From the NCBI RefSeq assembly GCF_014193655.1, contig NZ_JACHZQ010000001.1:124001-188000 (forward strand): a stretch of DNA of 64,000 bases, given 5' to 3'. How positions within the stretch are numbered: the stretch's first letter is position 1; each line of letters begins with the position of its first letter. This stretch comes from Rhizobium sp. BK313 (lineage in GTDB: Bacteria > Pseudomonadota > Alphaproteobacteria > Rhizobiales > Rhizobiaceae). The position numbers were made by a program, and so were the translations under genes. The notes below the pieces were generated by a model that worked only from the letters and a program-made list of their open reading frames with translations, did no database searches and was not told the origin of the DNA. Below, in pieces: positions 23,886 to 33,352 of this stretch.

Positions 23886-26312
23886 ATGAAAAGCCATGCC
23901 AAAGTCGTCGTCATCGGCGGTGGGGTCGTCGGATGTTCGGTGCTCTATCACCTGACGAAATTCGGCTGGACGGATGTCGTGCTGCTCGAGCGTTCCGAGC
24001 TGACCTCCGGGTCGACATGGCATGCGGCCGGCGGCATGCACACGATCAATGGCGATCCCAACGTCGCCAAGCTGCAGAAATACACGGTCGAGCTCTATAA
24101 GGAGATTCAGGACTATTCCGGCCAGGATATAGGCCTGCACATGACGTCCGGCTTGATGCTGGCGGCGACGCCGCAGCGTTTCGACTGGCTGAAATCGATT
24201 CTTGCCAAGGGCCGCTACAATGGCCTTGAGGCGACCTTGCTGACGCCGAAGGAAGCGCATGAAATGATGCCGCTTCTCGATCCCGATCAGTTCGTCGGCG
24301 CTCTCTACGATCCCGTCGAAGGCCATCTCGACCCTTATGGCACCACACATGCCTATGCCCGCTCGGCGAAGAAGAACGGCGCCGACATTTACCTGCATAC
24401 TAAGGTCGAAGAACTGGTGCAGCGCGAGGATGGTTCCTGGCGGGTGATCACCAATCAGGGCGAGATTATCGCCGAACATGTCGTCAACGCCGCCGGTCTC
24501 TGGGCGCGCGAGGTCGGACGTATGGTCGGGCTGGAGCTGCCGGTGCTTGCCATGGAGCACATGTATCTGATCACCGAGGACATGCCTGAGGTCGCCGACT
24601 TCAACAAGTCGAGCGGCAAGGAACTGATGCACTGCGTCGATTTCGATGGCGAGATCTATCTGCGCCAGGAGCGGCAAGGCATGCTGATGGGCACCTATGA
24701 AAAGGCTTGCCGACCCTGGTCGCCGGTGACCACACCCTGGGATTTCGGCCATGAGCTGCTGGCCGAGGATATCGAGCGCATCACGCCGGAGCTCGAAGTC
24801 GGCTTCCGACATTTCCCCGCCTTCAACAACGCTGGCATCAAGAAGATCATCAACGGCCCCTTCACCTTCTCGCCGGACGGCAATCCTCTGGTCGGGCCGG
24901 TGCGGGGGCTGACGAACTACTGGTCGGCCTGCGCCGTGATGGCTGGCTTTAGTCAGGGCGGCGGCGTGGGGCTGGCACTCGCCAACTGGATGATCCATGG
25001 CGATCCCGGCTTCGACGTCTTCGCTATGGACGTCTCGCGCTATGGTGACTATGCGACGCTTGCCTATACCAATGCAAAGGTGCGCGAGAACTACGCCCGG
25101 CGGTTCTCCATCCGCTATCCCAATGAGGAATTGCCGGCGGCACGGCCGCTGCTGACCACGCCGATTTACGACAGGCTCAAGGCCGCGGGTGGCGTCTTCG
25201 GCGCCTCCTACGGGCTGGAGCAGGCGCTGTGGTTCGCGCCCGCGGGCGAAGCGGATGAATTCTCCTGGCGGCGCTCCAATGATTTCGATGTGGTTGGCGC
25301 CGAGGCGAAGGCGGTGCGCGACAGCGTCGGGCTGATGGAGACCTCCGGCTTTGCCAAATATTCGGTCAAGGGGCCGGGCGCGGAAGCTTTTCTCGACCGG
25401 CTGCTCGCCTGCCGCATTCCTGCCGTCGGCCGCATGACGCTGGCGCCGATGTTGAAGCATGATGGCAAGCTGATTGGCGATTTCACACTCGCCAAATTGG
25501 GCGAGGGCGATTTCCTGGTCATCGGCTCCGGCATTGCCGAAGCCTATCATATGCGCTGGTTCGAGAGCCAACTGCCCAAGGACGGATCGGTAGAACTGAA
25601 GGCGCTCGGTCTGTCGCTGCTTGGACTTTCGATTGCGGGGCCGAACGCGCGCAAGCTCCTGGAAAAGCTGACGCACCAGGATGTCTCTGCCGCCGCTTTC
25701 CCCTTCATGTCCATACGGCGTATGGATCTCGGCATGGCGCCTGCCATCGTCGGCCGCGTCTCCTACACCGGCGATCTCGGTTATGAGATCTGGATGAAGC
25801 CGGAGCATCAGCGCTATCTCTTCGATCTGCTGATGGAGGCGGGCGCCGAATTCGGTATCAAGCTCTTCGGTCTCAGGGCGTTGAACGCGCTGCGCCTCGA
25901 CAAATCCTATGGCAGCTGGGCGCGCGAATACCGTCCTCTTTACGGGCCGCTTGAGGCCGGGCTTGGCCGCTTCGTCGCGCTTTCCAAGGAGGCTGATTTC
26001 ATCGGCAAGTCGGCGGCCGCCAAGGAGAAAGTGGAAGGCGGAGCTATGAGGCTACGCACCTTCATTCTCGCGGCCAAGGATGCGGACGTCATCGGTGATG
26101 AGCCGATCTATCACAACGGCGCCGTCTGCGGCTGGGTGACCTCTGGCGGTTATGCGCATGCCTCCGGAGTTTCGGTCGCAGTTGGTTATGTGCCGACAGA
26201 GATAGCCGACGAGGGGCAGGGATGGTCGATCGAATTGCTCGGCGAAATATTGCCTGCGACGCTGCAATCACAGCCGTTGTTTGATGTCGACGGTGCGCGC
26301 ATGCGCTCCTGA
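23886..26312 (+). CDS. FAD-dependent dimethylglycine/sarcosine dehydrogenase-like protein
   Basis: An 808-residue flavoprotein. The N-terminal DAO-type FAD domain (about 1-400) has VVVIGGGVVGCS at 7-18 and STWHAAG at 43-49, where His46 is the likely covalent FAD site. The C-terminal half (about 430-808) is a folate-binding GcvT/aminomethyltransferase domain. This is the plan of dimethylglycine dehydrogenase and sarcosine dehydrogenase, which demethylate with transfer of C1 to tetrahydrofolate. GGGG lies 10 bases before the ATG. Its place after soxBDAG suggests a sequential dimethylglycine-to-sarcosine-to-glycine route; the substrate is not proven by sequence. Confidence 0.88.
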   Translation: MKSHAKVVVIGGGVVGCSVLYHLTKFGWTDVVLLERSELTSGSTWHAAGGMHTINGDPNVAKLQKYTVELYKEIQDYSGQDIGLHMTSGLMLAATPQRFDWLKSILAKGRYNGLEATLLTPKEAHEMMPLLDPDQFVGALYDPVEGHLDPYGTTHAYARSAKKNGADIYLHTKVEELVQREDGSWRVITNQGEIIAEHVVNAAGLWAREVGRMVGLELPVLAMEHMYLITEDMPEVADFNKSSGKELMHCVDFDGEIYLRQERQGMLMGTYEKACRPWSPVTTPWDFGHELLAEDIERITPELEVGFRHFPAFNNAGIKKIINGPFTFSPDGNPLVGPVRGLTNYWSACAVMAGFSQGGGVGLALANWMIHGDPGFDVFAMDVSRYGDYATLAYTNAKVRENYARRFSIRYPNEELPAARPLLTTPIYDRLKAAGGVFGASYGLEQALWFAPAGEADEFSWRRSNDFDVVGAEAKAVRDSVGLMETSGFAKYSVKGPGAEAFLDRLLACRIPAVGRMTLAPMLKHDGKLIGDFTLAKLGEGDFLVIGSGIAEAYHMRWFESQLPKDGSVELKALGLSLLGLSIAGPNARKLLEKLTHQDVSAAAFPFMSIRRMDLGMAPAIVGRVSYTGDLGYEIWMKPEHQRYLFDLLMEAGAEFGIKLFGLRALNALRLDKSYGSWAREYRPLYGPLEAGLGRFVALSKEADFIGKSAAAKEKVEGGAMRLRTFILAAKDADVIGDEPIYHNGAVCGWVTSGGYAHASGVSVAVGYVPTEIADEGQGWSIELLGEILPATLQSQPLFDVDGARMRS

Positions 26313-26618
26313 CAGTCGAGCTCAAACGGCCAAGAACGGGTTCCTCTGGGAGCCCGTTTCTGACGAGATGTCTTCAGTCCACAAGACCCGTTCGGTCAAT
26401 CTTGGCTATTTTTGAGCCAGGAGATGCCGTTTTTCTGCCTTTTCTGGTTCGAATCGCGTCATTGCACGACCATTTGAAAAGAATTTGTCAATTTCCTGCC
26501 TTTTTGGCTTCACATTTCCTTCGAAAACAGTATGGAATCGCGCCCACGGGCCCTTTCGGGGGAACCCTAACCAATAAGAGATGCGGTCCACAGACTCCGC
26601 ATCCAGGGGAAATGACAT
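26313..26618. other. livH upstream region
   Basis: A 306-base intergenic stretch. A stem AAACGGCCAAGAACGGGTT...GGGAGCCCGTTT near 26324-26361 could terminate the upstream flavoprotein gene. The rest is probably the liv promoter region; AGGGGAA just before 26619 is the ribosome-binding site. No riboswitch was recognised. Confidence 0.4.
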
Positions 26619-27521
26619 ATGGATTATTTTATCCAGCAGCTCCTTAATGGGCTGACTCTCGGGTCGATTTATGGCCTGATCGCCATTGGCTATACCATGG
26701 TTTACGGCATCATCGGCATGATCAATTTTGCCCATGGCGACGTTTTCATGCTCGGTGGCTTTGCCGCTCTCATCACTTACCTGGTTCTTGTATCGCTCTT
26801 CGCAGGCCTGCCAGTGGCGATCCTGCTTCTGGTGATGCTCATCGTCGCGATGCTGATGACGAGCTTGTGGAATTGGGTGATCGAACGTGTCGCTTATCGG
26901 CCGCTGCGCGGTTCGTTTCGCCTGGCGCCGCTGATCACGGCGATCGGCATGTCGATCGTGCTGTCGAACTTCATTCAGGTCGCACAGGGTCCGCGCAATA
27001 AGCCGATCCCGACACTGGTGGGCGATGTCTACAACTTCGATGGCGTGTCGCTGTCGCTGAAGCAGATTATCGTCTTCATCATCACTATCGTTCTGCTTGC
27101 GGCGTTCTGGTATCTGGTCAACAAGACTGCGCTTGGCCGCGCCCAACGCGCCACGGAGCAGGATCGCAAGATGGCGGCGCTGCTCGGCATCAATGTTGAC
27201 CGAACCATTTCCATCACCTTCATCATGGGCGCAGCGCTCGCCGCCGTCGCCGGCACGATGTACCTGATGTATTACGGCGTCGCCAATTTCTCCGATGGCT
27301 TCGTTCCCGGTGTCAAGGCGTTCACCGCGGCCGTTCTTGGCGGCATCGGCTCGCTGCCGGGTGCCGTTCTCGGCGGTTTGATGATCGGTTTCATCGAGTC
27401 GTTCTGGTCGGGAAATTTCGCTATCGCGTATAAGGATGTCGCGACCTACGGCATCTTGGCCTATGTGTTGATCTTCAAGCCGACGGGTATTCTCGGACGG
27501 CCGGAAGTCGAGAAGGTATAA
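26619..27521 (+). CDS. livH: Branched-chain amino-acid ABC transporter permease LivH
   Basis: An inner-membrane permease of 300 residues with about eight hydrophobic segments. The N-terminal QQLLNGLTLGSIYGLIAIGYTMVYGIIGMINFAHGD block is the hallmark of LivH, and the C-terminal GSLPGAVLGGLMIGFIE loop contacts the ATPases. It is the first gene of livHMGF plus a small membrane gene and livK. It carries amino acids such as leucine, or more broadly as in the rhizobial Bra system, which takes many. Confidence 0.95.
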   Translation: MDYFIQQLLNGLTLGSIYGLIAIGYTMVYGIIGMINFAHGDVFMLGGFAALITYLVLVSLFAGLPVAILLLVMLIVAMLMTSLWNWVIERVAYRPLRGSFRLAPLITAIGMSIVLSNFIQVAQGPRNKPIPTLVGDVYNFDGVSLSLKQIIVFIITIVLLAAFWYLVNKTALGRAQRATEQDRKMAALLGINVDRTISITFIMGAALAAVAGTMYLMYYGVANFSDGFVPGVKAFTAAVLGGIGSLPGAVLGGLMIGFIESFWSGNFAIAYKDVATYGILAYVLIFKPTGILGRPEVEKV

Positions 27522-27525
27522 CGCC

Positions 27526-28917
27526 ATGGCAAATTCAAACTTCGTTCCAGGCAAGACCGCTCCCGGCCTTGTCCAGAAGGGGCTTACCGATGCCCTCTGG
27601 ACGGCGGTCATCACCTTTGGCATGTTCGTGCTCTATATCGGCCTGAAGACCGATCAGAACATCGACAACAGGCTGATCATCGTTCAGCGCTGGGGCTTGC
27701 TGGCATCCATCGTCGCCGTAGCCGCTGTCGGCCGTTTCGTCATGACGGTGTTCGTGCAACCCTATCTGGCGGCCATGAAGGCGACCAAGGCGAAGGCTCC
27801 GCCTGTTGAAGCCGAACCCGGCTTCATCTCGAAGAACTTCACCAAGATTGCGTTGGTCTTCCTGCTTATCTATCCGCTGCTGGCGGTGGCGCTTTTAGGC
27901 CCGCAGGGATCGCTGACCTATGTCGACAATTTCGGTATCCAGATCCTGATCTACGTGATGCTCGCCTGGGGCCTGAATATCGTCGTCGGCCTGGCCGGCC
28001 TGCTCGACCTCGGCTACGTCGCCTTCTACGCGGTCGGTGCCTATTCCTATGCGCTGCTGTCGACGCATTTTGGCCTGTCTTTCTGGATCCTGCTGCCATT
28101 GTCCGGTATTTTCGCAGGGTTGTGGGGCGTGATCCTCGGCTTCCCGGTGCTGCGTCTGCGGGGCGACTATCTGGCGATCGTGACGCTGGCCTTCGGGGAA
28201 ATCATACGTATCGTCCTCACCAACTGGACGGATGTGACCCGGGGCAGCTTCGGCATTTCCAACATCACCAAAGCTTCGCTGTTCGGCCTCTACACCTTCG
28301 ATCTCAAGGATCCGCATAACGTCATCCGGACTTTCGGCCTGCCGATGTCGTCGGCCTGGTACAAGATCTTCCTGTTCTACGTCATCCTCGCGCTCTGCAT
28401 GTTGACGGCTTATGTGACGATCCGGCTGCGCCGCATGCCGATCGGCCGTGCCTGGGAAGCGCTTCGAGAAGACGAAATCGCCTGCCGGTCGCTTGGCATC
28501 AATACCGTGACGACGAAGCTGACGGCTTTTGCGACCGGTGCGATGTTCGGCGGCTTTGCCGGCTCGTTCTTTGCCGCGCGCCAAGGTTTCGTCTCGCCGG
28601 AATCCTTTGTGTTCCTCGAATCAGCTGTCATTCTCGCCATCGTCGTTCTCGGCGGCATGGGTTCGTTGAAGGGGATCGCCATCGCCGCGATCGCCATGGT
28701 TGGCGGCACGGAACTATTGCGCGACATGGATTTCCTCAAGTTGATCTTCGGCCCTGATTTTACCCCGGAACTTTACCGCATGCTGATCTTCGGCCTCGCC
28801 ATGGTCGTCGTCATGATAGTGAAACCGCGCGGCTTCGTCGGGACCCGCGAGCCGACCGCCTTCCTCAAGGAGCGAAAAGCGGTGTCCGGCAGCTTTACCA
28901 AGGAGGGCCACGGCTGA
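27526..28917 (+). CDS. livM: Branched-chain amino-acid ABC transporter permease LivM
   Basis: The second permease, 463 residues, longer than the core fold because of an N-terminal extension with two extra hydrophobic segments (about 20-75), as in other LivM proteins. Core family features include MLAWGLNIVVGLAGLLDLGYVAFYAVGAY, LRLRGDYLAIVTLAFGEI and GGMGSLKG. It begins four bases after livH, and its stop overlaps the livG start by one base. Confidence 0.95.
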   Translation: MANSNFVPGKTAPGLVQKGLTDALWTAVITFGMFVLYIGLKTDQNIDNRLIIVQRWGLLASIVAVAAVGRFVMTVFVQPYLAAMKATKAKAPPVEAEPGFISKNFTKIALVFLLIYPLLAVALLGPQGSLTYVDNFGIQILIYVMLAWGLNIVVGLAGLLDLGYVAFYAVGAYSYALLSTHFGLSFWILLPLSGIFAGLWGVILGFPVLRLRGDYLAIVTLAFGEIIRIVLTNWTDVTRGSFGISNITKASLFGLYTFDLKDPHNVIRTFGLPMSSAWYKIFLFYVILALCMLTAYVTIRLRRMPIGRAWEALREDEIACRSLGINTVTTKLTAFATGAMFGGFAGSFFAARQGFVSPESFVFLESAVILAIVVLGGMGSLKGIAIAAIAMVGGTELLRDMDFLKLIFGPDFTPELYRMLIFGLAMVVVMIVKPRGFVGTREPTAFLKERKAVSGSFTKEGHG

Positions 28918-29789
28918 TGAACGCTGTGACCGCAACCCCTGACGACATTCTGCTCAAGGTCGATCATCTCTCGATGAGATTCGGCGGCCTGATGGCGATC
29001 AACGACTTCTCCTTCGAGGCCAAGCGCGGCGATATCACTGCGCTGATCGGCCCGAACGGCGCCGGCAAGACCACCGTCTTCAATTGCATCACCGGTTTCT
29101 ACAAGCCGACGATGGGGATGATCACGCTCAACCAGAAGAGCGGCAAACAATTCCTCCTGGAACGGCTGCCGGATTTCCGGATCACGCGCGAAGCCAAGGT
29201 GGCGCGCACGTTCCAGAACATCCGTCTGTTCTCGGGCCTGACCGTGCTTGAAAACCTGCTGGTGGCCCAACACAACAAGCTGATGAAGGCATCCGGCTAT
29301 ACCGTGCTCGGTCTGCTCGGCATCGGCAAATATCGCGCTGAGGCCAAGAACGCCATCGAGCTGGCGCGCTTCTGGCTGGAAAAGGCCGATCTCGTCGATC
29401 GCGCCGACGATCCGGCTGGCGATCTTCCTTATGGCGCGCAGCGCCGGCTGGAAATCGCCCGCGCCATGTGCACCGGCCCAGAACTTTTGTGCCTGGACGA
29501 GCCGGCTGCGGGTCTCAATCCGCGCGAGTCGCTGGTGCTCAACGAGTTCCTGCGCAGCATTCGCAGGGATGCCGACACGTCGATCCTTCTGATCGAACAC
29601 GACATGTCGGTGGTCATGGAAATTTCCGACCACGTCGTCGTGCTTGAATACGGACAGAAGATTTCCGATGGTACGCCGGATGAGGTCAAGAACGATCCAA
29701 GGGTGATCGCGGCCTATCTCGGCGTCGAAGATGTAGAAGTGGAAGAGGTGATTGCCGAAGTCGAGCACCTCCAAGAGGGCGAACGCTGA
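28917..29789 (+). CDS. livG: Branched-chain amino-acid ABC transporter ATPase LivG
   Basis: A cytoplasmic ATPase of 290 residues. It has Walker A GPNGAGKTT (about 46-54), the LivG-type signature LPYGAQRRLEIARAM in place of LSGGQ, Walker B LLCLDEPAAGLNP, and a switch His in LIEHDMSVVM. The C-terminal tail is acidic (EDVEVEEVIAEVEHLQEGE) and somewhat long. Its stop overlaps the livF start by one base. Confidence 0.96.
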   Translation: MNAVTATPDDILLKVDHLSMRFGGLMAINDFSFEAKRGDITALIGPNGAGKTTVFNCITGFYKPTMGMITLNQKSGKQFLLERLPDFRITREAKVARTFQNIRLFSGLTVLENLLVAQHNKLMKASGYTVLGLLGIGKYRAEAKNAIELARFWLEKADLVDRADDPAGDLPYGAQRRLEIARAMCTGPELLCLDEPAAGLNPRESLVLNEFLRSIRRDADTSILLIEHDMSVVMEISDHVVVLEYGQKISDGTPDEVKNDPRVIAAYLGVEDVEVEEVIAEVEHLQEGER

Positions 29790-30517
29790 TGACGGGGCAA
29801 CCGCTTCTGAAAGTTGAGGGTGTCGAAACCTATTACGGCAATATCCGTGCTCTTGCCGGCGTCGACGTCGAAGTCAACAGCGGCGAAATCGTCAGCCTGA
29901 TCGGCGCCAACGGTGCCGGCAAGTCGACGTTGATGATGACCATCTGCGGCAGCCCGCAGGCCCGCAACGGGTCGGTGACCTTCGAGGGCCGCGACATTAC
30001 CCGCATGCCGACCCATGAGATCGCCCGGCTGCGCATTGCGCAGTCGCCCGAGGGGCGGCGCATCTTCCCGCGCATGACGGTCTATGAAAACCTGCAGATG
30101 GGCGCAAGCCTCGACAAACTCAAACATTTCAACGAGGACGTCGAGAAGATCTTCACCCTGTTTCCGCGCCTCAAGGAGCGCCAGTCGCAGCGCGGCGGTA
30201 CGCTGTCGGGCGGTGAGCAGCAGATGCTGTCGATCGGTCGTGCGCTGATGGCGCGCCCGAAGCTGCTTCTGCTCGACGAGCCGTCGCTCGGCCTTGCTCC
30301 GCTGATCGTCAAGGGCATTTTCGAAGCTATCAAGGTTTTGAACAAAACCCAGGGGCTCACCGTCTTCCTGGTTGAGCAGAACGCCTTTGCCGCGCTGAAG
30401 CTCTCCGACCGCGGCTATGTCATGGTCAACGGCCGGGTGACGATGAGCGGCTCCGGCAAGGAACTGCTCGCCAATCCGGAAGTGCGCTCCGCCTATCTCG
30501 AAGGCGGTCACCATTGA
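29789..30517 (+). CDS. livF: Branched-chain amino-acid ABC transporter ATPase LivF
   Basis: The second ATPase of the transporter, 242 residues. It has Walker A GANGAGKST, signature LSGGEQQMLSIGRALM, Walker B LLLLDEPSLGLAP and the switch motif VEQNAF. It pairs with LivG to energise LivHM. Confidence 0.96.
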   Translation: MTGQPLLKVEGVETYYGNIRALAGVDVEVNSGEIVSLIGANGAGKSTLMMTICGSPQARNGSVTFEGRDITRMPTHEIARLRIAQSPEGRRIFPRMTVYENLQMGASLDKLKHFNEDVEKIFTLFPRLKERQSQRGGTLSGGEQQMLSIGRALMARPKLLLLDEPSLGLAPLIVKGIFEAIKVLNKTQGLTVFLVEQNAFAALKLSDRGYVMVNGRVTMSGSGKELLANPEVRSAYLEGGHH

Positions 30518-30541
30518 GCCTCGTTCTGCGGAGAATTTGAT

Positions 30542-30895
30542 ATGCAGGGACTTTTCTTCGAAAGCGATAGCGGCGGGCGCATCGTCATTCGTGCGGTTAT
30601 CGTTCTCCTGGGTTTCTGGACGGCATGGCGCGCCGGCCGGGCTGTGGCGAGCAACTGGAACTCTTATCCGCTGGCCGTCATCTATACTTTTCTAATCGGC
30701 CTTGGGTTGCAATTCCTGCATCATGCGCTGTTCAACGGCCCGGTATTCGACCCCTACAACTATATTCTCGACGTGGTTCTTCTCCTTATCTTCTCCACGG
30801 CTGGATACCGCTATCGCCGCACGAATCAGATGGTGAACAACTACTATTGGCTCTACGAAAAGACCTCGGCCTTCTCGTGGAAGAAGAAGAATTGA
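30542..30895 (+). CDS. Small membrane protein inside the liv operon (DUF6867-like)
   Basis: A 117-residue protein with three hydrophobic segments (about 14-32, 43-63, 73-88). A basic, aromatic C-terminus follows (YRYRRTNQMVNNYYWLYEKTSAFSWKKKN in the last 30 residues). It lies 24 bases after livF and before livK, so it is probably cotranscribed. It is not part of the textbook liv system. The family label is from memory; the function is unknown, but an accessory role for the permease is plausible. Confidence 0.75.
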   Translation: MQGLFFESDSGGRIVIRAVIVLLGFWTAWRAGRAVASNWNSYPLAVIYTFLIGLGLQFLHHALFNGPVFDPYNYILDVVLLLIFSTAGYRYRRTNQMVNNYYWLYEKTSAFSWKKKN

Positions 30896-30937
30896 CAGTG
30901 CGTCGAAACTAGGCTCAGTCTGAATTCAAGGTTGAGT

Positions 30938-30977
30938 ATGATCCTGTCTGAAAACGGCTTCAAGTTCACGGGATCAT
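30938..30977. repeat. RIME-like intergenic palindrome, copy 2
   Basis: ATGATCC (30938-30944) and GGATCAT (30971-30977) form the ends of a 40-base palindromic element whose middle contains TGAAAACGGCTTCAAGTT, matching the other copies. It separates livF and the small membrane gene from livK. There it may stabilise or partly terminate the transcript and allow separate livK expression. Confidence 0.7.
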
Positions 30978-31078
30978 CTCCTCCAGACACCGAAATACAA
31001 GCTTACCGGCGCGATGATTGGTGGGTATTGCGCAGGGCAAATCAAACGGAACCCGCTCAAAAAATTGGGAGTAACAAT

Positions 31079-32200
31079 ATGAAGAAGTATCTTCTGTCGG
31101 CCGTGGCTCTGTCGGCGATGATCGCGTTCAGCGGCGTTGCGAAGGCTGACATCATCATTGGCGTTGCAGGCCCTCTGACGGGTGCAAACGCTGCCTTCGG
31201 CGCTCAGCTCCAGAAGGGTGCTGAACAGGCCGTTGCCGACATCAACGCAGCCGGCGGCATCAACGGCGAAAAGATCAAGCTCGAACTCGGCGACGACGTT
31301 TCTGACGCCAAGCAGGGCGTTTCGGTCGCCAACAAGTTCGTCGCTGACGGTGTTAAGTTCGTTGTCGGCCACTTCAACTCGGGCGTTTCCATCCCGGCTT
31401 CGGAAGTCTATGCCGAAAACGGCATCCTTCAGATCACCCCGGCTTCGACGAACCCGGTCTTCACCGAACGTGGCCTGTGGAACACCTTCCGTACCTGCGG
31501 TCGTGACGACCAGCAGGGCGCGGTTGCCGGCAAGTACATTGCTGACAACTTCAAGGGTGCCAAGGTTGCCGTCGTTCACGACAAGACCCCGTATGGCCAA
31601 GGCCTTGCCGACGAAACCAAGAAGAACCTCAACGCAGCTGGCGTAACCGAAGTCATGTACGAAGGCATCACACCTGGTGACAAGGACTACTCGGCCCTCA
31701 TCGCCAAGATGAAGGAAGCCGGCGTCGACTTCGTTTACTACGGCGGTCTGCATACCGAAGCCGGCCTGATCATGCGTCAGATGGCCGACCAAGGCGTCAA
31801 GGCTCACTTCATGTCCGGTGACGGTATCGTCTCGAACGAACTGGCCTCGATCGCTGGCGACGCCGTTGACGGCACGCTGATGACCTTCTCGCCGGATCCG
31901 CGCAAGAACCCGGCTTCTGTCGATCTCGTCGCCAAGTTCCGCGCTGCCGGCTACGAGCCGGAAGGCTACACGCTCTATTCGTACGCCGCCATGCAGGTCA
32001 TCGCCGACGCCGCAAAGGCTGCCGGCTCCAACGACCCGATGGCTGTTGCCGACGCGCTGAAGGCAAAGGGTCCGTTCAAGACCGCCATCGGCGAACTCGG
32101 CTTCAACGAAAAGGGCGACATCACCCGTCCGGACTACGTGATGTACAAGTGGTCCAAGGGCTCCGACGGCAAGTACAACTACGCCGAAATCGAAAAGTAA
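31079..32200 (+). CDS. livK: Branched-chain amino-acid ABC transporter substrate-binding protein
   Basis: A periplasmic binding protein of the type 1 fold, 373 residues. The signal peptide (about 1-23, [23 protein letters not shown]) is cut after AKA, and the mature domain starts with [18 protein letters not shown]. Codon use is strongly biased towards a few codons (GTC, GGC, AAG, CTC), which fits high expression. GGGAG precedes the start at 31079; the frame extends 49 codons upstream without family sequence. It is the last gene of the liv cluster, set apart from the ATPases by a 40-base palindromic repeat. Confidence 0.95.
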   Translation: MKKYLLSAVALSAMIAFSGVAKADIIIGVAGPLTGANAAFGAQLQKGAEQAVADINAAGGINGEKIKLELGDDVSDAKQGVSVANKFVADGVKFVVGHFNSGVSIPASEVYAENGILQITPASTNPVFTERGLWNTFRTCGRDDQQGAVAGKYIADNFKGAKVAVVHDKTPYGQGLADETKKNLNAAGVTEVMYEGITPGDKDYSALIAKMKEAGVDFVYYGGLHTEAGLIMRQMADQGVKAHFMSGDGIVSNELASIAGDAVDGTLMTFSPDPRKNPASVDLVAKFRAAGYEPEGYTLYSYAAMQVIADAAKAAGSNDPMAVADALKAKGPFKTAIGELGFNEKGDITRPDYVMYKWSKGSDGKYNYAEIEK

Positions 32201-32205
32201 TCTTT

Positions 32206-32229
32206 GCGACGCCGGATTTCCGGCGGCGC
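32206..32229. repeat. GC-rich inverted repeat after livK
   Basis: GCGACGCCGG and CCGGCGGCGC around ATTT form a stem with one mismatch directly after the livK stop. No T tract follows, so it may protect the mRNA 3' end while the next hairpin terminates. Confidence 0.5.
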
Positions 32230-32241
32230 ATTCGATCTATG

Positions 32242-32270
32242 AAGCCCGGTCATTGGCCGGGCTTCTTTCC
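32242..32270 (+). terminator. Rho-independent terminator of livK
   Basis: The stem AAGCCCGG / CCGGGCTT with a short TCATTGG-type loop is followed by CTTTCCGTTT, about 45 bases after the livK stop. Confidence 0.82.
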
Positions 32271-32351
32271 GTTTGGGCCGTGACGAACGCCATTTCCTTC
32301 GCAACAATCGTGCTTTAAGTCTGAGCCCATCTTGGCAGGAGACGATGCAGC

Positions 32352-33323
32352 ATGACCAGACCCCGTATTCTCGTCACCCGGCGCTGGCCGGCGGCAGTTG
32401 AGGCCGTACTTTCCGAACGCTTCGATGCGACGTTCAATTTGGATGATATCGCGCTCGATGCCGGGCAGTTGCGCGCGGCTTTGCTGGCCTATGATGCTGT
32501 GCTGCCGACCGTTTCCGACAGACTGCCGGCTACACTTTTCGAGGGCGATGCTATCAGGACGAAAATCCTGGGCAATTTCGGAGTCGGCTTCAATCATATC
32601 GACGTCGCTTCAGCCAGGGAGAAGGGCATCGTCGTCACCAATACGCCGGGCGTACTGACCGACTGCACCGCCGACATCGCCATGTTGCTGTTGCTGTCCG
32701 TAGCGCGCCGCGGCGGGGAAGGGGAACGCGAGTTGCGTGCCGGCGAATGGAGCGGCTGGCGGCCGACGCATATGATCGGCACGAAAGTCACCGGCAAAAC
32801 CGTCGGCATCATCGGTTTCGGCCGCATCGGCAGAGCTTTCGCGCAGCGCTGTCATTTTGGTTTCGGCATGGATGTCGCCTTCTACAATCGTTCCGCCATC
32901 GATCCGATGGAAGCGGCGCGCTACGGTGCAATGCAACTTCCGACGATCGAGGATGTGCTTGCAGCCTCCGATTTCGTTTCGCTGCATTGCCCTGACGGCG
33001 CGGAAAACCGCCATCTGATGAATGCAGCCCGCTTCGCCGCCATGAAGCCCGGCACCTTCTTGATCAACACCGCCCGTGGCGACGTTGTCGACGAGGCGGC
33101 CCTGATTTCTGCACTGGAGCAAGGCACGATTCGTGGTGCCGGCTTGGACGTTTACGAAGCGGAGCCGAATGTGCCGGAGAGGCTGAAGGCAATGGAGAAT
33201 GTCGTGCTGCTGCCGCATCTCGGCAGTGCGACCGAAGAGACGCGCACGGCCATGGGTATGAAGGTGGTGGATAATATCACCGCATTTTTCGAAGGGCGCG
33301 AGCCGCCGGATCGGGTGGTTTAA
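32352..33323 (+). CDS. D-2-hydroxyacid dehydrogenase, glyoxylate reductase-like
   Basis: An NAD(P)H-dependent dehydrogenase of 323 residues. It has a Rossmann motif GFGRIGRAF (about 154-162), the catalytic Arg in NTARGDVVDE, Glu in the YEAEPNVP region and His in LPHLGSATEE. The NTPGVLTDCTAD stretch is typical of the GyaR/glyoxylate-hydroxypyruvate reductase group. It lies alone between livK and the two-component genes. Exact substrate specificity is uncertain. Confidence 0.9.
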   Translation: MTRPRILVTRRWPAAVEAVLSERFDATFNLDDIALDAGQLRAALLAYDAVLPTVSDRLPATLFEGDAIRTKILGNFGVGFNHIDVASAREKGIVVTNTPGVLTDCTADIAMLLLLSVARRGGEGERELRAGEWSGWRPTHMIGTKVTGKTVGIIGFGRIGRAFAQRCHFGFGMDVAFYNRSAIDPMEAARYGAMQLPTIEDVLAASDFVSLHCPDGAENRHLMNAARFAAMKPGTFLINTARGDVVDEAALISALEQGTIRGAGLDVYEAEPNVPERLKAMENVVLLPHLGSATEETRTAMGMKVVDNITAFFEGREPPDRVV

Positions 33324-33352
33324 GCCCTTCTCCGCCTCGGGCGATGGTAGAA

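Noticed and set aside
26448..26466. GGTTCGAATCG, like a tRNA T-arm
   Set aside because: No acceptor stem, D-arm or anticodon arm could be found around it, so it is not a tRNA gene.
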